A stretch of DNA of 64,000 nt from assembly GCA_009926205.1 (NCBI GenBank), contig RFPI01000003.1:1-64000 (forward strand). The letters are read 5' to 3'. This stretch comes from Methylophilaceae bacterium (GTDB lineage Bacteria > Pseudomonadota > Gammaproteobacteria > Burkholderiales > Methylophilaceae). The position numbers and the translations under genes are program-made. Each line of letters begins with the position of its first letter. The stretch's first letter is position 1. Under the pieces are notes generated by a model that ran no database searches, was not told the origin of the DNA, and saw only the letters and a list, made by a program, of their open reading frames with translations. Shown here piece by piece: positions 55,705-64,000 of the stretch.

Positions 55705-56502
55705 TTAATTGAGTTGCACATAAATCGGACTGTAAGCGCCTTGTTGGGTCAGGCTGATTAATCCCTCACGCGCCAACTCGAGTATGGCTAAAAAGCACAC
55801 GACTAATTTGGGTATTCCATCATTCACGATATCAAACAAGGCAGTAAACTCCAGCATGGAAGCGCCCTTGAGCTGTCGCATAATCTGGCTCATATGCTCA
55901 CGCACAGATAACTCTGCACGACCTACTTTGTGATGCGCAAAGTGACTGGCTCGTTTTAATACGTTTTGCCAAGCATCGATTAGGTCATCTAGGCTAACTT
56001 GTGGCGGCTTTTGTTCGCTCACTTTATCGAGATAGGCTTGCGCGACCATAATGTCCACGCCGACTTGTGGCATTTGATCTAATCGCTCTGCGGCCAACTT
56101 GATTGCCTCATATTCAAGTAGACGACGCACCAACTCAGCGCGTGGATCGTCCTCTTCTGCAACCAGTGTTGGCTTGGGCAATAACATACGCGATTTAATC
56201 TCGATTAACATCGCGGACATCAATAAATAATCTGCTGCCAACTCTAATTTTTCCACCCGCATATGCTCAACATAATCCATGTATTGCTGTGTCAGCTGTG
56301 CCATGGGGATATCAAGAATATCCAGATTATGTTTACGGATGAGATACAACAATAAGTCTAATGGACCTTCAAAAGCATCCAAATAGACTTCTAGCGCATC
56401 AGGAGGGATATATAAATCTTGCGGGAGCTGAGTCCACTTTTCACCGTGTATACGAGCCTCAATTTGCGGGGCTTCGGTGAGAGGTAGAGACTGATTGCTC
56501 AT
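55705..56502 (-). CDS. scpA: Segregation and condensation protein ScpA
   Basis: Kleisin subunit bridging SMC heads. FEGPLDLLLYLIRKHNLDILDIP is the family start (about 47-70), followed by the helical EYLLMSAMLIEIKSRMLLP-type segment and the C-terminal winged helix. 265 residues. Lies 9 nt after trpS and before scpB. Confidence 0.95.
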   Translation of the reverse strand: MSNQSLPLTEAPQIEARIHGEKWTQLPQDLYIPPDALEVYLDAFEGPLDLLLYLIRKHNLDILDIPMAQLTQQYMDYVEHMRVEKLELAADYLLMSAMLIEIKSRMLLPKPTLVAEEDDPRAELVRRLLEYEAIKLAAERLDQMPQVGVDIMVAQAYLDKVSEQKPPQVSLDDLIDAWQNVLKRASHFAHHKVGRAELSVREHMSQIMRQLKGASMLEFTALFDIVNDGIPKLVVCFLAILELAREGLISLTQQGAYSPIYVQLN

Positions 56503-56511
56503 ATTGCTTGG

Positions 56512-57717
56512 TTATGCGCTGTAACCTAAACCCATCGCGTCACGAACCTCACGCATGGTTTCTCTCGCCATTTTTCGAGCACGTTCACAACCCTCGGCTA
56601 CGACATTCTTAATCATCATGGGGTCCTCAGCATATTGCGCGGCACGTTCTTGTATGGGTTTTAGCTCTTGCAACACACCCTCAATGACTGGCGCTTTACA
56701 TTCGATACATCCAATAGAGGCGTTGCGACAGCCATTTTGCACCCATTGCTTAGTCGCATCCTCTGAGTAGACCTCATGCAACTGCCACACAGGGCATTTA
56801 TCTGGATCACCCGGATCAGTACGACGAATACGCGCTGGATCAGTGGGCATGGTCTTAATCTTTTTGCTGATTTGATCAGGATCTTCACGCAACGAAATAG
56901 TGTTGTTGTAAGACTTAGACATTTTCTGTCCGTCTAAACCAGGCATTTTTGAAGCGGGCGTCAATTTATGATCTGGCTCAACCAAAATCATCTTGCCACC
57001 ACCCTCTAAATAGCCCAATAAGCGCTCTTTATCGCCCAAGCTCAGGCCTTGTTGCTCTTCAATCATGGCGCGTGCGGCTTCAAGCGCCTCATCATCTCCC
57101 TGCTCTTGATAGCGGTCACGCAACTCTTCATACAGCGTTCCACGTTTGCTACCTAATTTTTTAATCGCGGCTTCGGCTTTCTCTTGATAGCCAAGCTCAC
57201 GGCCATAGATATGGTTGAAACGACGCGCGATTTCGCGAGTAAATTCAATATGCGGGATTTGATCCTCGCCCACAGGCACTTGTGTGGCTTTATAAATCAA
57301 GATATCCGCACTTTGCAGCAAGGGATATCCCAAAAACCCATAGGTGGCGAGATCTTTATGGCTGATTTTTTCTTGTTGATCTTTATAGGTTGGCACACGT
57401 TCTAGCCAACCCAAAGGGGTAATCATCGATAGCAAAGTGTGTAATTCGGCATGCTCTGGCACACGGGACTGAATAAAGATGGTCGCCTGTGCTGGGTCAA
57501 CGCCAGCAGCCAACCAATCGATGACCATTTCCCATACGTTTTCTTCAATAATTTCCGGGGTGTCGTAATGCGTGGTCAATGCATGCCAATCAGCGACAAA
57601 GAATAAACATTCGTGCTCATGTTGCATGCGTACCCAATTTTTCAGTACGCCGTGATAGTGTCCAAGATGCAAGCTCCCTGTAGGACGCATGCCAGATAAA
57701 ACGCGCTCAACCGCCAT
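56512..57717 (-). CDS. trpS: Tryptophanyl-tRNA synthetase
   Basis: Class I synthetase charging tRNA-Trp. HIGH motif GSLHLGHYHG and KMSKS motif GQKMSKSYNN are intact. The 401 residues are longer than the E. coli enzyme because of an insertion at about 175-225 (KRGTLYEELRDRYQEQGDD region), a form seen in many beta- and other proteobacteria. Two CxxC-like cysteine pairs (GCRNASIGCIEC) near 335 could bind metal. Confidence 0.97.
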   Translation of the reverse strand: MAVERVLSGMRPTGSLHLGHYHGVLKNWVRMQHEHECLFFVADWHALTTHYDTPEIIEENVWEMVIDWLAAGVDPAQATIFIQSRVPEHAELHTLLSMITPLGWLERVPTYKDQQEKISHKDLATYGFLGYPLLQSADILIYKATQVPVGEDQIPHIEFTREIARRFNHIYGRELGYQEKAEAAIKKLGSKRGTLYEELRDRYQEQGDDEALEAARAMIEEQQGLSLGDKERLLGYLEGGGKMILVEPDHKLTPASKMPGLDGQKMSKSYNNTISLREDPDQISKKIKTMPTDPARIRRTDPGDPDKCPVWQLHEVYSEDATKQWVQNGCRNASIGCIECKAPVIEGVLQELKPIQERAAQYAEDPMMIKNVVAEGCERARKMARETMREVRDAMGLGYSA

Positions 57718-57792
57718 ATTGATTAACCATATTTAAAGAAAGGTACATTATACGAAAATCCCTGTTGCCCTGCCTTGATTTCATCAAGCCTA

Positions 57793-58431
57793 TTAAAAAA
57801 CCCACTCTAGCAATTGATAAACACCGTATACCAAAGGCATTAAAATGGCTGACAACACCCCAGTGGCGAGTAATAACAGCAGGATAAAAAAGCCGTATCG
57901 CTCCACTTGCGCATATTTCCATGCAATATGATTAGGCAACAAGCTGACGGCAATGCGACCTCCATCCAAGGGAGGTAAAGGTAAAAGATTTAACACCATC
58001 AACACCACATTGATACTTAAGCCTATCCTGCTCATGGTAGAAAGCGCATCGACATAGGGTCCAGGTGCCAAATAGGCAAATTTCATCACAAGTACCCAAA
58101 AAATTGCCATCAGAAAATTAGAAAATGGGCCAGCCGCAGCGACCCAAAGCATATCTCGCTTGGGATGACGCAAACGACCAAAATTGACTGGAACCGGCTT
58201 AGCCCAGCCAAATAAAATCCCACCCAAAATCATGGTGATTGCGGGGAGCAAAATCGTCCCCAATGGATCTATATGATGAATAGGATTTAACGATATGCGG
58301 CCAGCTCGCTCTGCCGTGTCATCGCCAAAATATCGAGCTGCATATCCGTGTGCCGCCTCATGTACGGTAATCGCAAAAATAATCGGGATTGCCCCGATAG
58401 CTGCCATTCTGATGCCCTCTTGTATATCCAT
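57793..58431 (-). CDS. Site-2 protease family membrane metalloprotease (M50)
   Basis: Membrane zinc protease. The HEAAHGYAARYFGD segment supplies HExxH, and NLLPLPPLDGGRI supplies the third ligand. About five hydrophobic helices in 212 residues, with no PDZ domain, so it is not RseP. Substrate unknown. Located between trpS and the yciO-family gene, a conserved neighbourhood. Confidence 0.92.
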   Translation of the reverse strand: MDIQEGIRMAAIGAIPIIFAITVHEAAHGYAARYFGDDTAERAGRISLNPIHHIDPLGTILLPAITMILGGILFGWAKPVPVNFGRLRHPKRDMLWVAAAGPFSNFLMAIFWVLVMKFAYLAPGPYVDALSTMSRIGLSINVVLMVLNLLPLPPLDGGRIAVSLLPNHIAWKYAQVERYGFFILLLLLATGVLSAILMPLVYGVYQLLEWVF

Positions 58432-58471
58432 CGTTACTCCTTCGCTAATTCTTCAATATCTTTGTATATGT

Positions 58472-59101
58472 TTAATCTTGTTGCAAACCAAATGGGGCAA
58501 GATCCCCAGCACCTGCACGAATTAAGACAGGAACCTCCGCCGTCAAGTCAATGACGCTTGTCGGCTGATCAATGCAATACCCCGCATCAATCACCAATTG
58601 CACTTGATGTTCCAAACGATCTCGAATTTCCCATGCCTCATGCATAGGCGGCTCATCGGCAATGGACAAAGTCATACTGAGCATTGGCTCACCCAATGTT
58701 GCTAATAGTGCCTGAGTAACCGCATGATTGGGAACACGCAAACCCACCGCACTGCGTTTAGGATGTTGTAACCGCCTTGGGACTTCTCGTGTTGCCTGCA
58801 AAACAAAAGTGTACGCCCCAGGCGTATTCGCCTTGAGCATACGAAACTGACTATTATTGACCATGGCATAAGTGGCTAATTCAGCCAAATCACGGCATAC
58901 CAGCGTAAATAAATGATGTTCATCAACTCCACGAATGCGACGAATATTATCTTGAGCCGCTTTGTTTCCAATCAAGCAACCAAGTGCATAGCCTGAATCA
59001 GTAGGATAGGCAATCACCCCACCATCACGAAGTATCTGCACGGTCTGTTCTAGCAGTCGCTGCTGAGGATGGGTTTGATGAATTTGAAAGTACTGCGCCA
59101 T
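58472..59101 (-). CDS. Sua5/YciO/YrdC family protein (YciO type)
   Basis: A 209-residue YrdC-fold protein. The nucleotide-binding N-terminal region GGVIAYPTDSGYALGCLIGN and the later NTPGAYTFVLQATREVP are typical. It belongs to the YciO branch by its position beside the PHP phosphatase gene (yciV-yciO in E. coli); TsaC-type tRNA modification activity is not assured for YciO proteins. Confidence 0.9.
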   Translation of the reverse strand: MAQYFQIHQTHPQQRLLEQTVQILRDGGVIAYPTDSGYALGCLIGNKAAQDNIRRIRGVDEHHLFTLVCRDLAELATYAMVNNSQFRMLKANTPGAYTFVLQATREVPRRLQHPKRSAVGLRVPNHAVTQALLATLGEPMLSMTLSIADEPPMHEAWEIRDRLEHQVQLVIDAGYCIDQPTSVIDLTAEVPVLIRAGAGDLAPFGLQQD

Positions 59102-59112
59102 CTGGGTTTCAA

Positions 59113-59961
59113 CTATTGCTGAGAAACTTGATGATATTCAGGCCAGTCATGCCATATGGGCTGACAATTTGTCGGCAAGCTAGGCAGACTTCCCATATCT
59201 ATGTATGACTGACCCTTGCCGTGATAATCCGAGCCTAAGGAGGATAGCAACTGGTATTGCTGGGCAATTTGGGCAAAGGTATTAAATTGCTCTGGCCTGT
59301 GACTTCCTGTGACAACCTCGATACCACGACCACCAAGTTGAATGAATTCTTCTATCAACTGTTTTAATAGTTGTTTACCCATATCATAGCGCCCCGGATG
59401 CGCCAGCACGGCAATGCCACCGCTGCCATGTATCCACTCTAGTGCGGTAGCTAGACTCGCCCATTCGTGTCGCACATAGCCAGGCTTGCCTTTGACTAAA
59501 TAACGTTTAAACACCGATGCGGTATTTTTGGCATGGCCAAGTTCAACCAAATAGCGAGCAAAGTGAGCTCGACTAATAATATTGCCTTGGCTATATCGAT
59601 AAGCGCCCTGCAAAGCATCATGGATGCCTGACTTAGCCAACTCTTCTGCAATTTTTTCCGCTCTGAGAATACGCCCCTCTCGCATCGCTGCGAGACCTTC
59701 ACGCAATGGCGCATGTTGGGGGTCAATACGTAACCCAACAATATGCACTGTGCGCTCATGCCACAAGACGGAAATTTCAACGCCATTAATAAAGTGCATT
59801 CCTAGAGATTCGGCGACTTCACGTGCCTCCTCTAGTCCGCCTAAGTCATCATGATCCGTCAGTGACAGAATACGAATACCTCTACCATGAGCATGACGAA
59901 CTAAATCCGCCGGTGGCAAAACTCCATCGGAAATAGTGGAATGACAGTGCAAATCGATCAT
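59113..59961 (-). CDS. PHP-domain phosphatase (YciV/RNase AM type)
   Basis: Trinuclear metal phosphoesterase; relatives act on 3',5'-bisphosphate nucleotides and RNA 5' ends. Metal ligands: MIDLHCHSTISDG at the start, SLTDHDDLGG, INGVEIS, LAHPGRYD and SLGSDYHG. The ATG at 59961 starts right at the motif and gives 282 residues; the frame extends to 59988. 11 nt before the yciO-family gene. Confidence 0.92.
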   Translation of the reverse strand: MIDLHCHSTISDGVLPPADLVRHAHGRGIRILSLTDHDDLGGLEEAREVAESLGMHFINGVEISVLWHERTVHIVGLRIDPQHAPLREGLAAMREGRILRAEKIAEELAKSGIHDALQGAYRYSQGNIISRAHFARYLVELGHAKNTASVFKRYLVKGKPGYVRHEWASLATALEWIHGSGGIAVLAHPGRYDMGKQLLKQLIEEFIQLGGRGIEVVTGSHRPEQFNTFAQIAQQYQLLSSLGSDYHGKGQSYIDMGSLPSLPTNCQPIWHDWPEYHQVSQQ

Positions 59962-60068
59962 GAAATAGGCTACTCGAATAAAAATCAATCATGGAGTGAT
60001 TGAACTCAATCGCACATCATAGCAAAATAGCGCCTCGCCTCCCACAGTAAAACCAATGAAAGTCAGCT

Positions 60069-60683
60069 ATGAAACTGTTGTTTGATTTGTTCCCCGTGAT
60101 TGCATTTTTTATCACGCTAAAAGTGACAGAAAAAATCAGCGCAATGGCAGTGTTTGCGCGAGAGACGCTCAGCCTTTTAGGGATACAGGACTCACTTCCG
60201 GATGAGTTAATTCCAATCATGCTCGCGACGGTAGTCGTCATTCTCGCCACATTATTACAAATCATATGGGTGAAGCTCCGCCATGGTCGAGTCGATAGAA
60301 TGCTATGGATCAGTGCCGCTCTTGTCGCAGTTTTAGGCGGACTGACGCTTTATCTACAAAACCCAGCTTTTATCAAATGGAAGCCCACCCTGCTTTATTG
60401 GGTATTTGCGATGACGCTTTTGGGTGCTCAAGTCTTATGGAAAAAGAATCTACTCAAAAGCATGATGGGGCAAGAAATTAAATTAGCTGAATCGGTGTGG
60501 CGGACGATTACTTTGGCTTGGGTAGGATTTTTTATCGGCATGGGCTTTTTAAATTTGTATGTCGCGTACCACTACTCTACCGACACTTGGGCTAGTTTTA
60601 AATTATTTGGCAGCTTAGGACTGACCTTTGCTTTTATTTTGATACAAGCATGGTGGATGCAGAAACATATACAGGAGGAATAA
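60069..60683 (+). CDS. yciB: Intracellular septation protein A (YciB)
   Basis: Inner-membrane protein of about five helices, linked to cell envelope synthesis and septation. [13 protein letters not shown] is the usual start and the [18 protein letters not shown] segment the usual C-terminal mark. 204 residues. Its stop overlaps the start of the YciI gene. Confidence 0.94.
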   Translation: MKLLFDLFPVIAFFITLKVTEKISAMAVFARETLSLLGIQDSLPDELIPIMLATVVVILATLLQIIWVKLRHGRVDRMLWISAALVAVLGGLTLYLQNPAFIKWKPTLLYWVFAMTLLGAQVLWKKNLLKSMMGQEIKLAESVWRTITLAWVGFFIGMGFLNLYVAYHYSTDTWASFKLFGSLGLTFAFILIQAWWMQKHIQEE

Positions 60684-60982
60684 TGTGGTACGTCATTATT
60701 GCGCAGGATGCGCCCAACAGTCTTGAACAGCGTATGGCGCACAGACCTGCCCATCTGGCTAGATTACAAGCTATGTTAGACCAAGGTCGTTTGCTGCTAG
60801 CTGGTCCTATGCCAGCCATCGACAGCGCTGACCCCGGTCCAGCGGGCTTTCAAGGGAGTCTCATTGTGGCTGAATTTGAAAATTTACAACAAGCGCAAAC
60901 TTGGGCTGAACAAGATCCGTTTGTAGCTGCCGGTGTTTATCAAAAAGTTGACGTTAAACCATTTAGAAAAACATTACCCTAA
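60683..60982 (+). CDS. YciI-like protein
   Basis: A 99-residue ferredoxin-like fold protein. [18 protein letters not shown] and the [18 protein letters not shown] end match YciI; a conserved His/Asp pair (RPAHLARL, then AEQDPF) is visible. The start at 60683 has an excellent AGGAGG 5 nt upstream and overlaps the yciB stop; the frame extending to 60650 is unlikely. Function unknown. Confidence 0.92.
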   Translation: MWYVIIAQDAPNSLEQRMAHRPAHLARLQAMLDQGRLLLAGPMPAIDSADPGPAGFQGSLIVAEFENLQQAQTWAEQDPFVAAGVYQKVDVKPFRKTLP

Positions 60983-61006
60983 ATCCAACAGACCCAAAGA
61001 AGAGCA

Positions 61007-61276
61007 ATGATGAGCACCCAAACGACCGCCGACGTCATACGCGCAAAACTAGCAGAACTGACTCCTTTAGAACTAGAGTTACAAGATGATAGCGCCTCGC
61101 ACGCAGGACATCGCGGCAATACTGGCGGGGGACATTTCAATCTCACCATTCGTAGCGCGAAATTTGATGGCTTATCGCAAGTACAGCGGCATCGTTTGGT
61201 GTATGAATTGCTGAGTGATGAGATGCGCACCAGCATACATGCATTAAGTATCCGCGCTATCGCCGCTAACGAATAA
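61007..61276 (+). CDS. BolA-family protein
   Basis: An 89-residue BolA-fold protein; such proteins pair with monothiol glutaredoxins in iron-sulfur cluster handling. SHAGHRGNTGGGHFNLTI and HRLVYELLSDEM are family marks. Situated in the usual yciB-yciI-bolA-parvulin string. Confidence 0.93.
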   Translation: MMSTQTTADVIRAKLAELTPLELELQDDSASHAGHRGNTGGGHFNLTIRSAKFDGLSQVQRHRLVYELLSDEMRTSIHALSIRAIAANE

Positions 61277-61319
61277 ACACTATAATCACAAGAGTTATCT
61301 TTCACTTCCGGAAATCTTA

Positions 61320-62129
61320 ATGCAAACGCACCCGTCTAAATTATTCTTGATAGCCTCCTTTGTTTTGATCAGTTATACCGCCATCGCAGCTGAACCAGTC
61401 ATCGTAACCGTCAATGGCAAACCAATTAAACAGTCTATGTTGGACTTTATTATCAAAGATGCAAACGAACACGGCCAAAAGGTCGATGACAACGTCAAAG
61501 AAGTCATTATTTCCAAATTGATTTCTAGCGAATTGTTGTTGCAAGAAGCCACCAAAGCGGGCATAGATAAAAAACCTGAATATCAAATGCGCGAAGAGCT
61601 AGCGCGTCGAGAATTATTAGTCAGCGCTTATTTGCAGGATTATGTGAAGAACCATCCTGTGAGTGAGTCTGATACTAAAGCGGCCTATGAAAAATTTAAA
61701 CAAGAATTAGGCGATAAAGAATATAAAGCGAGTCATATTCTCTTAGCATCAGAAACTGAAGCCAAAGACGTAATTGCTCAGATTAATAAAGGCGCTGACT
61801 TTGGCAAAATAGCCAAAGAAAAATCTCGTGATCCAGGTTCCAAGGAAAAAAATGGCGATCTAGGCTGGTTCTCTCTGAGCGGCATGGTTAAGCCGTTTAG
61901 TGAAGCCGTTGGGAAATTGCAAAAAGGGTCTCTCACTTCAGATCCTGTTCAGACTCAGTTTGGTTGGCATGTGATTAAGCTAGAGGATGTAAGAGATCTC
62001 AAAGCCCCACCCTATGAAAAAGTTAAAGAGAGTTTGCAAAAGCAATTGGCGAAACGCCAAGTGGAGAAGATGATGGTCGATCTGCGTGCAAAAGCTACTA
62101 TCGTGGACAATAATAAAAATAAAAAATAA
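61320..62129 (+). CDS. Periplasmic parvulin-type peptidyl-prolyl isomerase
   Basis: Folding helper of the periplasm. A signal peptide ends at about residue 24 (IAA-EPV). A SurA-like helical N-domain (25-125) is followed by one parvulin domain (about 135-230: YKASHILLASETEAKD, GDLGWFSLSGM, QFGWHVIKLEDVRD). 269 residues. A strong terminator follows the gene. Confidence 0.92.
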   Translation: MQTHPSKLFLIASFVLISYTAIAAEPVIVTVNGKPIKQSMLDFIIKDANEHGQKVDDNVKEVIISKLISSELLLQEATKAGIDKKPEYQMREELARRELLVSAYLQDYVKNHPVSESDTKAAYEKFKQELGDKEYKASHILLASETEAKDVIAQINKGADFGKIAKEKSRDPGSKEKNGDLGWFSLSGMVKPFSEAVGKLQKGSLTSDPVQTQFGWHVIKLEDVRDLKAPPYEKVKESLQKQLAKRQVEKMMVDLRAKATIVDNNKNKK

Positions 62130-62160
62130 AACCCGTTGATCAAGTTTTGATGGAGTCAGA

Positions 62161-62188
62161 AAAAGCCACGTTTTCGTGGCTTTTTTTT
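62161..62188 (+). terminator. Terminator of the yciB-parvulin operon
   Basis: AAAAGCCACG, TTTT loop, CGTGGC, eight T. Perfect stem, 31 nt after the parvulin stop. Confidence 0.95.
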
Positions 62189-62244
62189 CGTCTTGCCTAA
62201 TTTGATTTTTTCTCGCAATCGCCTCCGTCATGCGGATTTTATGA

Positions 62245-62263
62245 GATAATAAGAACCATTATC
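62245..62263 (+). promoter_or_regulatory. Fur box upstream of feoA
   Basis: GATAATAAGAACCATTATC matches the 19-bp Fur consensus GATAATGATAATCATTATC at most positions, with both 6-bp ends perfect. It ends 21 bp before the feoA ATG, so iron repression of feoAB is expected. Confidence 0.85.
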
Positions 62264-62284
62264 ATTTAAAAAAATGGTTAACGC

Positions 62285-62512
62285 ATGACATCTTTGAGTA
62301 ATCTCGCCGCTGGCAAATCTGCCACTATCGCTAGAATTCACGCGGATGAAGCTTTGTTCCAGCGTATGGCGGCAATGGGCTTGCGTATGGGCAAGCAAAT
62401 TCAAGTAGTGCGCAGAGCCAGCTTCAATGGCCCTATACAAGTCCGAATTGGCACCACCGATATCATGCTCAGACTCAGTGACGCTTCTCGTATCAGCATA
62501 CTCACCGAATGA
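62285..62512 (+). CDS. feoA: Ferrous iron transport protein A
   Basis: Small SH3-like partner of FeoB. 75 residues with LAAGKSATIARIH and MAAMGLRMGKQIQVVRRA, typical of FeoA. No clear ribosome binding site. The TGA overlaps the feoB ATG (ATGA). Confidence 0.92.
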   Translation: MTSLSNLAAGKSATIARIHADEALFQRMAAMGLRMGKQIQVVRRASFNGPIQVRIGTTDIMLRLSDASRISILTE

Positions 62513-64000
62513 AACGTATCGCTCTACTCGGTATGCCCAATACGGGCAAATCCACGCTGTTTAATCGTCTATCTGGCGCATCTGCAAAAGTAGGGAATTG
62601 GCCAGGCATCACCGTCAATTTGATGAGTGCCAAAATCTTGCTAGGCGGACATATCGCCGAGTTAGTTGATCTTCCTGGCATTTACGATTTACATGGTTTT
62701 TCCGATGACGAGCATGTCGTCAGACATTTCCTTAGCAACCATCCTATCGATTTATTAATGGTTGTCGCCAATAGCACACAAATCGACAGACAATTATCCT
62801 TGGTATTGCAACTTCGCCAACTTGGACTACCTGCGATTTTGCTATTGAATATGCGCGACGAGGCAAAACGCTTAGGCATTCATATTCAAACGGCCACAAT
62901 GGCAGAGAAACTCAATATTCCAGTCATAGAAATTAGTGCGAAATATGGCGACCAATGCAACGAGGCGTTAAAAATTGCCGCGCAGGCCCTGCAATCGTCA
63001 TTGCCAGTGAGTCAAGCGCATGTCGCCGAGGTGTTGGCCTCCGATATGTCTATTGAGCAAGAAATGGAATCGATTATTGAGTCTAGCGTAGACTACCCCA
63101 GTCGGCTCAATGATGAAATGACGACTCGATTGGACAATATATTGCTGCATCCTTGGTTAGGTATGCCCATATTTTTGTTTAGCATCTATCTATTATTTGA
63201 ATTAATTTTCACTGCAGGAAAACCTTTACAAGATGGCGTGACAGCTTTATTCACGTGGATTTCACAAGAGCAATTGACGCCACTGTTGAGCAATGCACCG
63301 GATTGGCTCAGCGGTCTACTGGTGGATGGCTTATTTACCGGACTCAGTACCGTCGCCGCATTCGTCCCGGTGATTATTTTGTTTTTCTTGGTCATGACGG
63401 TAGTCGAAGATAGTGGCTATCTATCTCGCGCAGCCTTTCTGATGGATGCCTTGATGGCCAAGATTGGCTTAGATGGTCGTGGCTTTGTCATGGTGTTGAT
63501 GGGCTTTGGCTGTAACGTCCCTGCGTTGATGGGGACTCGGGTGATGCGCTCACGCAATATGCGTTTATTGACCATGTTAGTGATCCCCCTCTCGCTATGC
63601 TCAGCCCGTCTGCAAGTGTTCTTATTTATGAGCGCCATACTTTTTGCGCCCCATCAAGCAGCACTGGTGTTATTCAGCCTTTATATGGTGAGCTTTGCGA
63701 CTATTTTTCTGACAGCACTGATACATCGCAAACGCTACCAGAATCAGGAACCATTTATTCTAGAGCTGCCGCCGTATCGACTTCCAACGGCTAGACAAAT
63801 CATCCTCAGCGCTTGGCAGGAAATCAGACACTTCTTACACCGAGCGACCTCTTTTATTGTGCTTGGCGTTGTAATGGTGTGGTTATTGACGCATTTTCCT
63901 GCAGATGCCGTTCCTGCCAGCGCAGAAACATGGGCAGGTAAAATTGGCTTGTTTTTCCAACCCGTATTAGAGCCTATAGGTATAGATACTCAGTTGGCCA
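62509..64000 (+). CDS. feoB: Ferrous iron transporter B, 3' end missing
   Basis: Membrane iron(II) transporter with an N-terminal GTPase domain. About 497 codons are present before the right edge. G1 GMPNTGKST, switch region VGNWPGITV, G3 DLPG and G4 NMRD are visible, then a membrane region from about residue 215 with EDSGYLSRAAFLMDALM and MGFGCNVPALMGTR. The remaining helices and C-terminus lie outside. Overlaps feoA by 4 bp. Confidence 0.95.
   Translation, partial: MKRIALLGMPNTGKSTLFNRLSGASAKVGNWPGITVNLMSAKILLGGHIAELVDLPGIYDLHGFSDDEHVVRHFLSNHPIDLLMVVANSTQIDRQLSLVLQLRQLGLPAILLLNMRDEAKRLGIHIQTATMAEKLNIPVIEISAKYGDQCNEALKIAAQALQSSLPVSQAHVAEVLASDMSIEQEMESIIESSVDYPSRLNDEMTTRLDNILLHPWLGMPIFLFSIYLLFELIFTAGKPLQDGVTALFTWISQEQLTPLLSNAPDWLSGLLVDGLFTGLSTVAAFVPVIILFFLVMTVVEDSGYLSRAAFLMDALMAKIGLDGRGFVMVLMGFGCNVPALMGTRVMRSRNMRLLTMLVIPLSLCSARLQVFLFMSAILFAPHQAALVLFSLYMVSFATIFLTALIHRKRYQNQEPFILELPPYRLPTARQIILSAWQEIRHFLHRATSFIVLGVVMVWLLTHFPADAVPASAETWAGKIGLFFQPVLEPIGIDTQLA

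Overview
The window is a continuous stretch of a chromosome from a methylotrophic betaproteobacterium, most likely a member of the Methylophilaceae (inference). Two things point there. The gene order is betaproteobacterial: gyrA-serC-pheA-hisC, rpsF-priB-rpsR-rplI followed by dnaB-alr-radA, a PHP phosphatase-yciO-M50 protease-trpS-scpA-scpB-rluB block, and yciB-yciI-bolA-parvulin. The methylotroph signal is a compact set of genes at 18.1-22.8 kb for methylofuran/tetrahydromethanopterin-type C1 carriers. No phage, transposon, CRISPR array or rRNA operon was seen; most of the window is core genome.

Layout. 1-5.8 kb (minus): hisC (cut by the left edge), pheA, serC, gyrA. 6.0-7.3 kb: efp of the arginine type, a small cupin, tRNA-Ser(UGA) and a duplicated half of that tRNA. 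7.3-12.6 kb: def and a methylthiopurine phosphorylase (minus), then hpnC-hpnD-hpnE, which make squalene from farnesyl diphosphate, and an SDR protein with an altered active site. 12.6-18.1 kb (minus): radA, alr, dnaB and the rpsF operon. 18.1-22.8 kb: a translationally coupled minus-strand operon (ATP-grasp ligase, MfnF-like, pabB, MfnE-like) with a divergent HisA-like gene. 22.8-24.2 kb: amtB behind a sigma-54 promoter with paired NtrC sites. 24.3-32.9 kb: DUF3301, gluQ, hslO, a SpoU methyltransferase, dhaL-dhaK-rpiA, a four-EF-hand periplasmic protein, rsuA, a lipocalin, an IMPACT-family protein and DUF302.

32.9-39.9 kb: typA; two tandem DEAD-box helicases, the first behind a strong promoter and a roughly 250-nt leader; purT and a truncated haemoglobin behind a perfect FNR/DNR-type palindrome. 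40-42.1 kb: an RTX-like secreted protein gene split by a one-base frameshift. 42.3-53.7 kb: a COG0523 GTPase, hrpA, kup, an M48 lipoprotein protease, dapD-yffB-dapE-prmB. 53.7-60 kb (minus): rluB, scpB, scpA, trpS, M50 protease, yciO family, PHP phosphatase. 60-64 kb (plus): yciB, yciI, bolA, a parvulin, then feoA-feoB behind a Fur box, with feoB cut by the right edge.

How the parts relate. The methylofuran-type genes plus pabB (4-aminobenzoate supply) would support formaldehyde oxidation to formate on H4MPT-type carriers; PurT can use that formate for purine synthesis; RpiA belongs to the pentose phosphate interconversions used by ribulose monophosphate methylotrophs. Nitrogen (NtrC/sigma-54 at amtB), iron (Fur at feoAB) and oxygen/NO (FNR-type boxes at purT-globin and between the EF-hand gene and rsuA) control sites can be read directly. 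The least explained items are the HisA-like protein, the EF-hand protein, the helicase leader, the tRNA-Ser half-duplication and the broken RTX gene.
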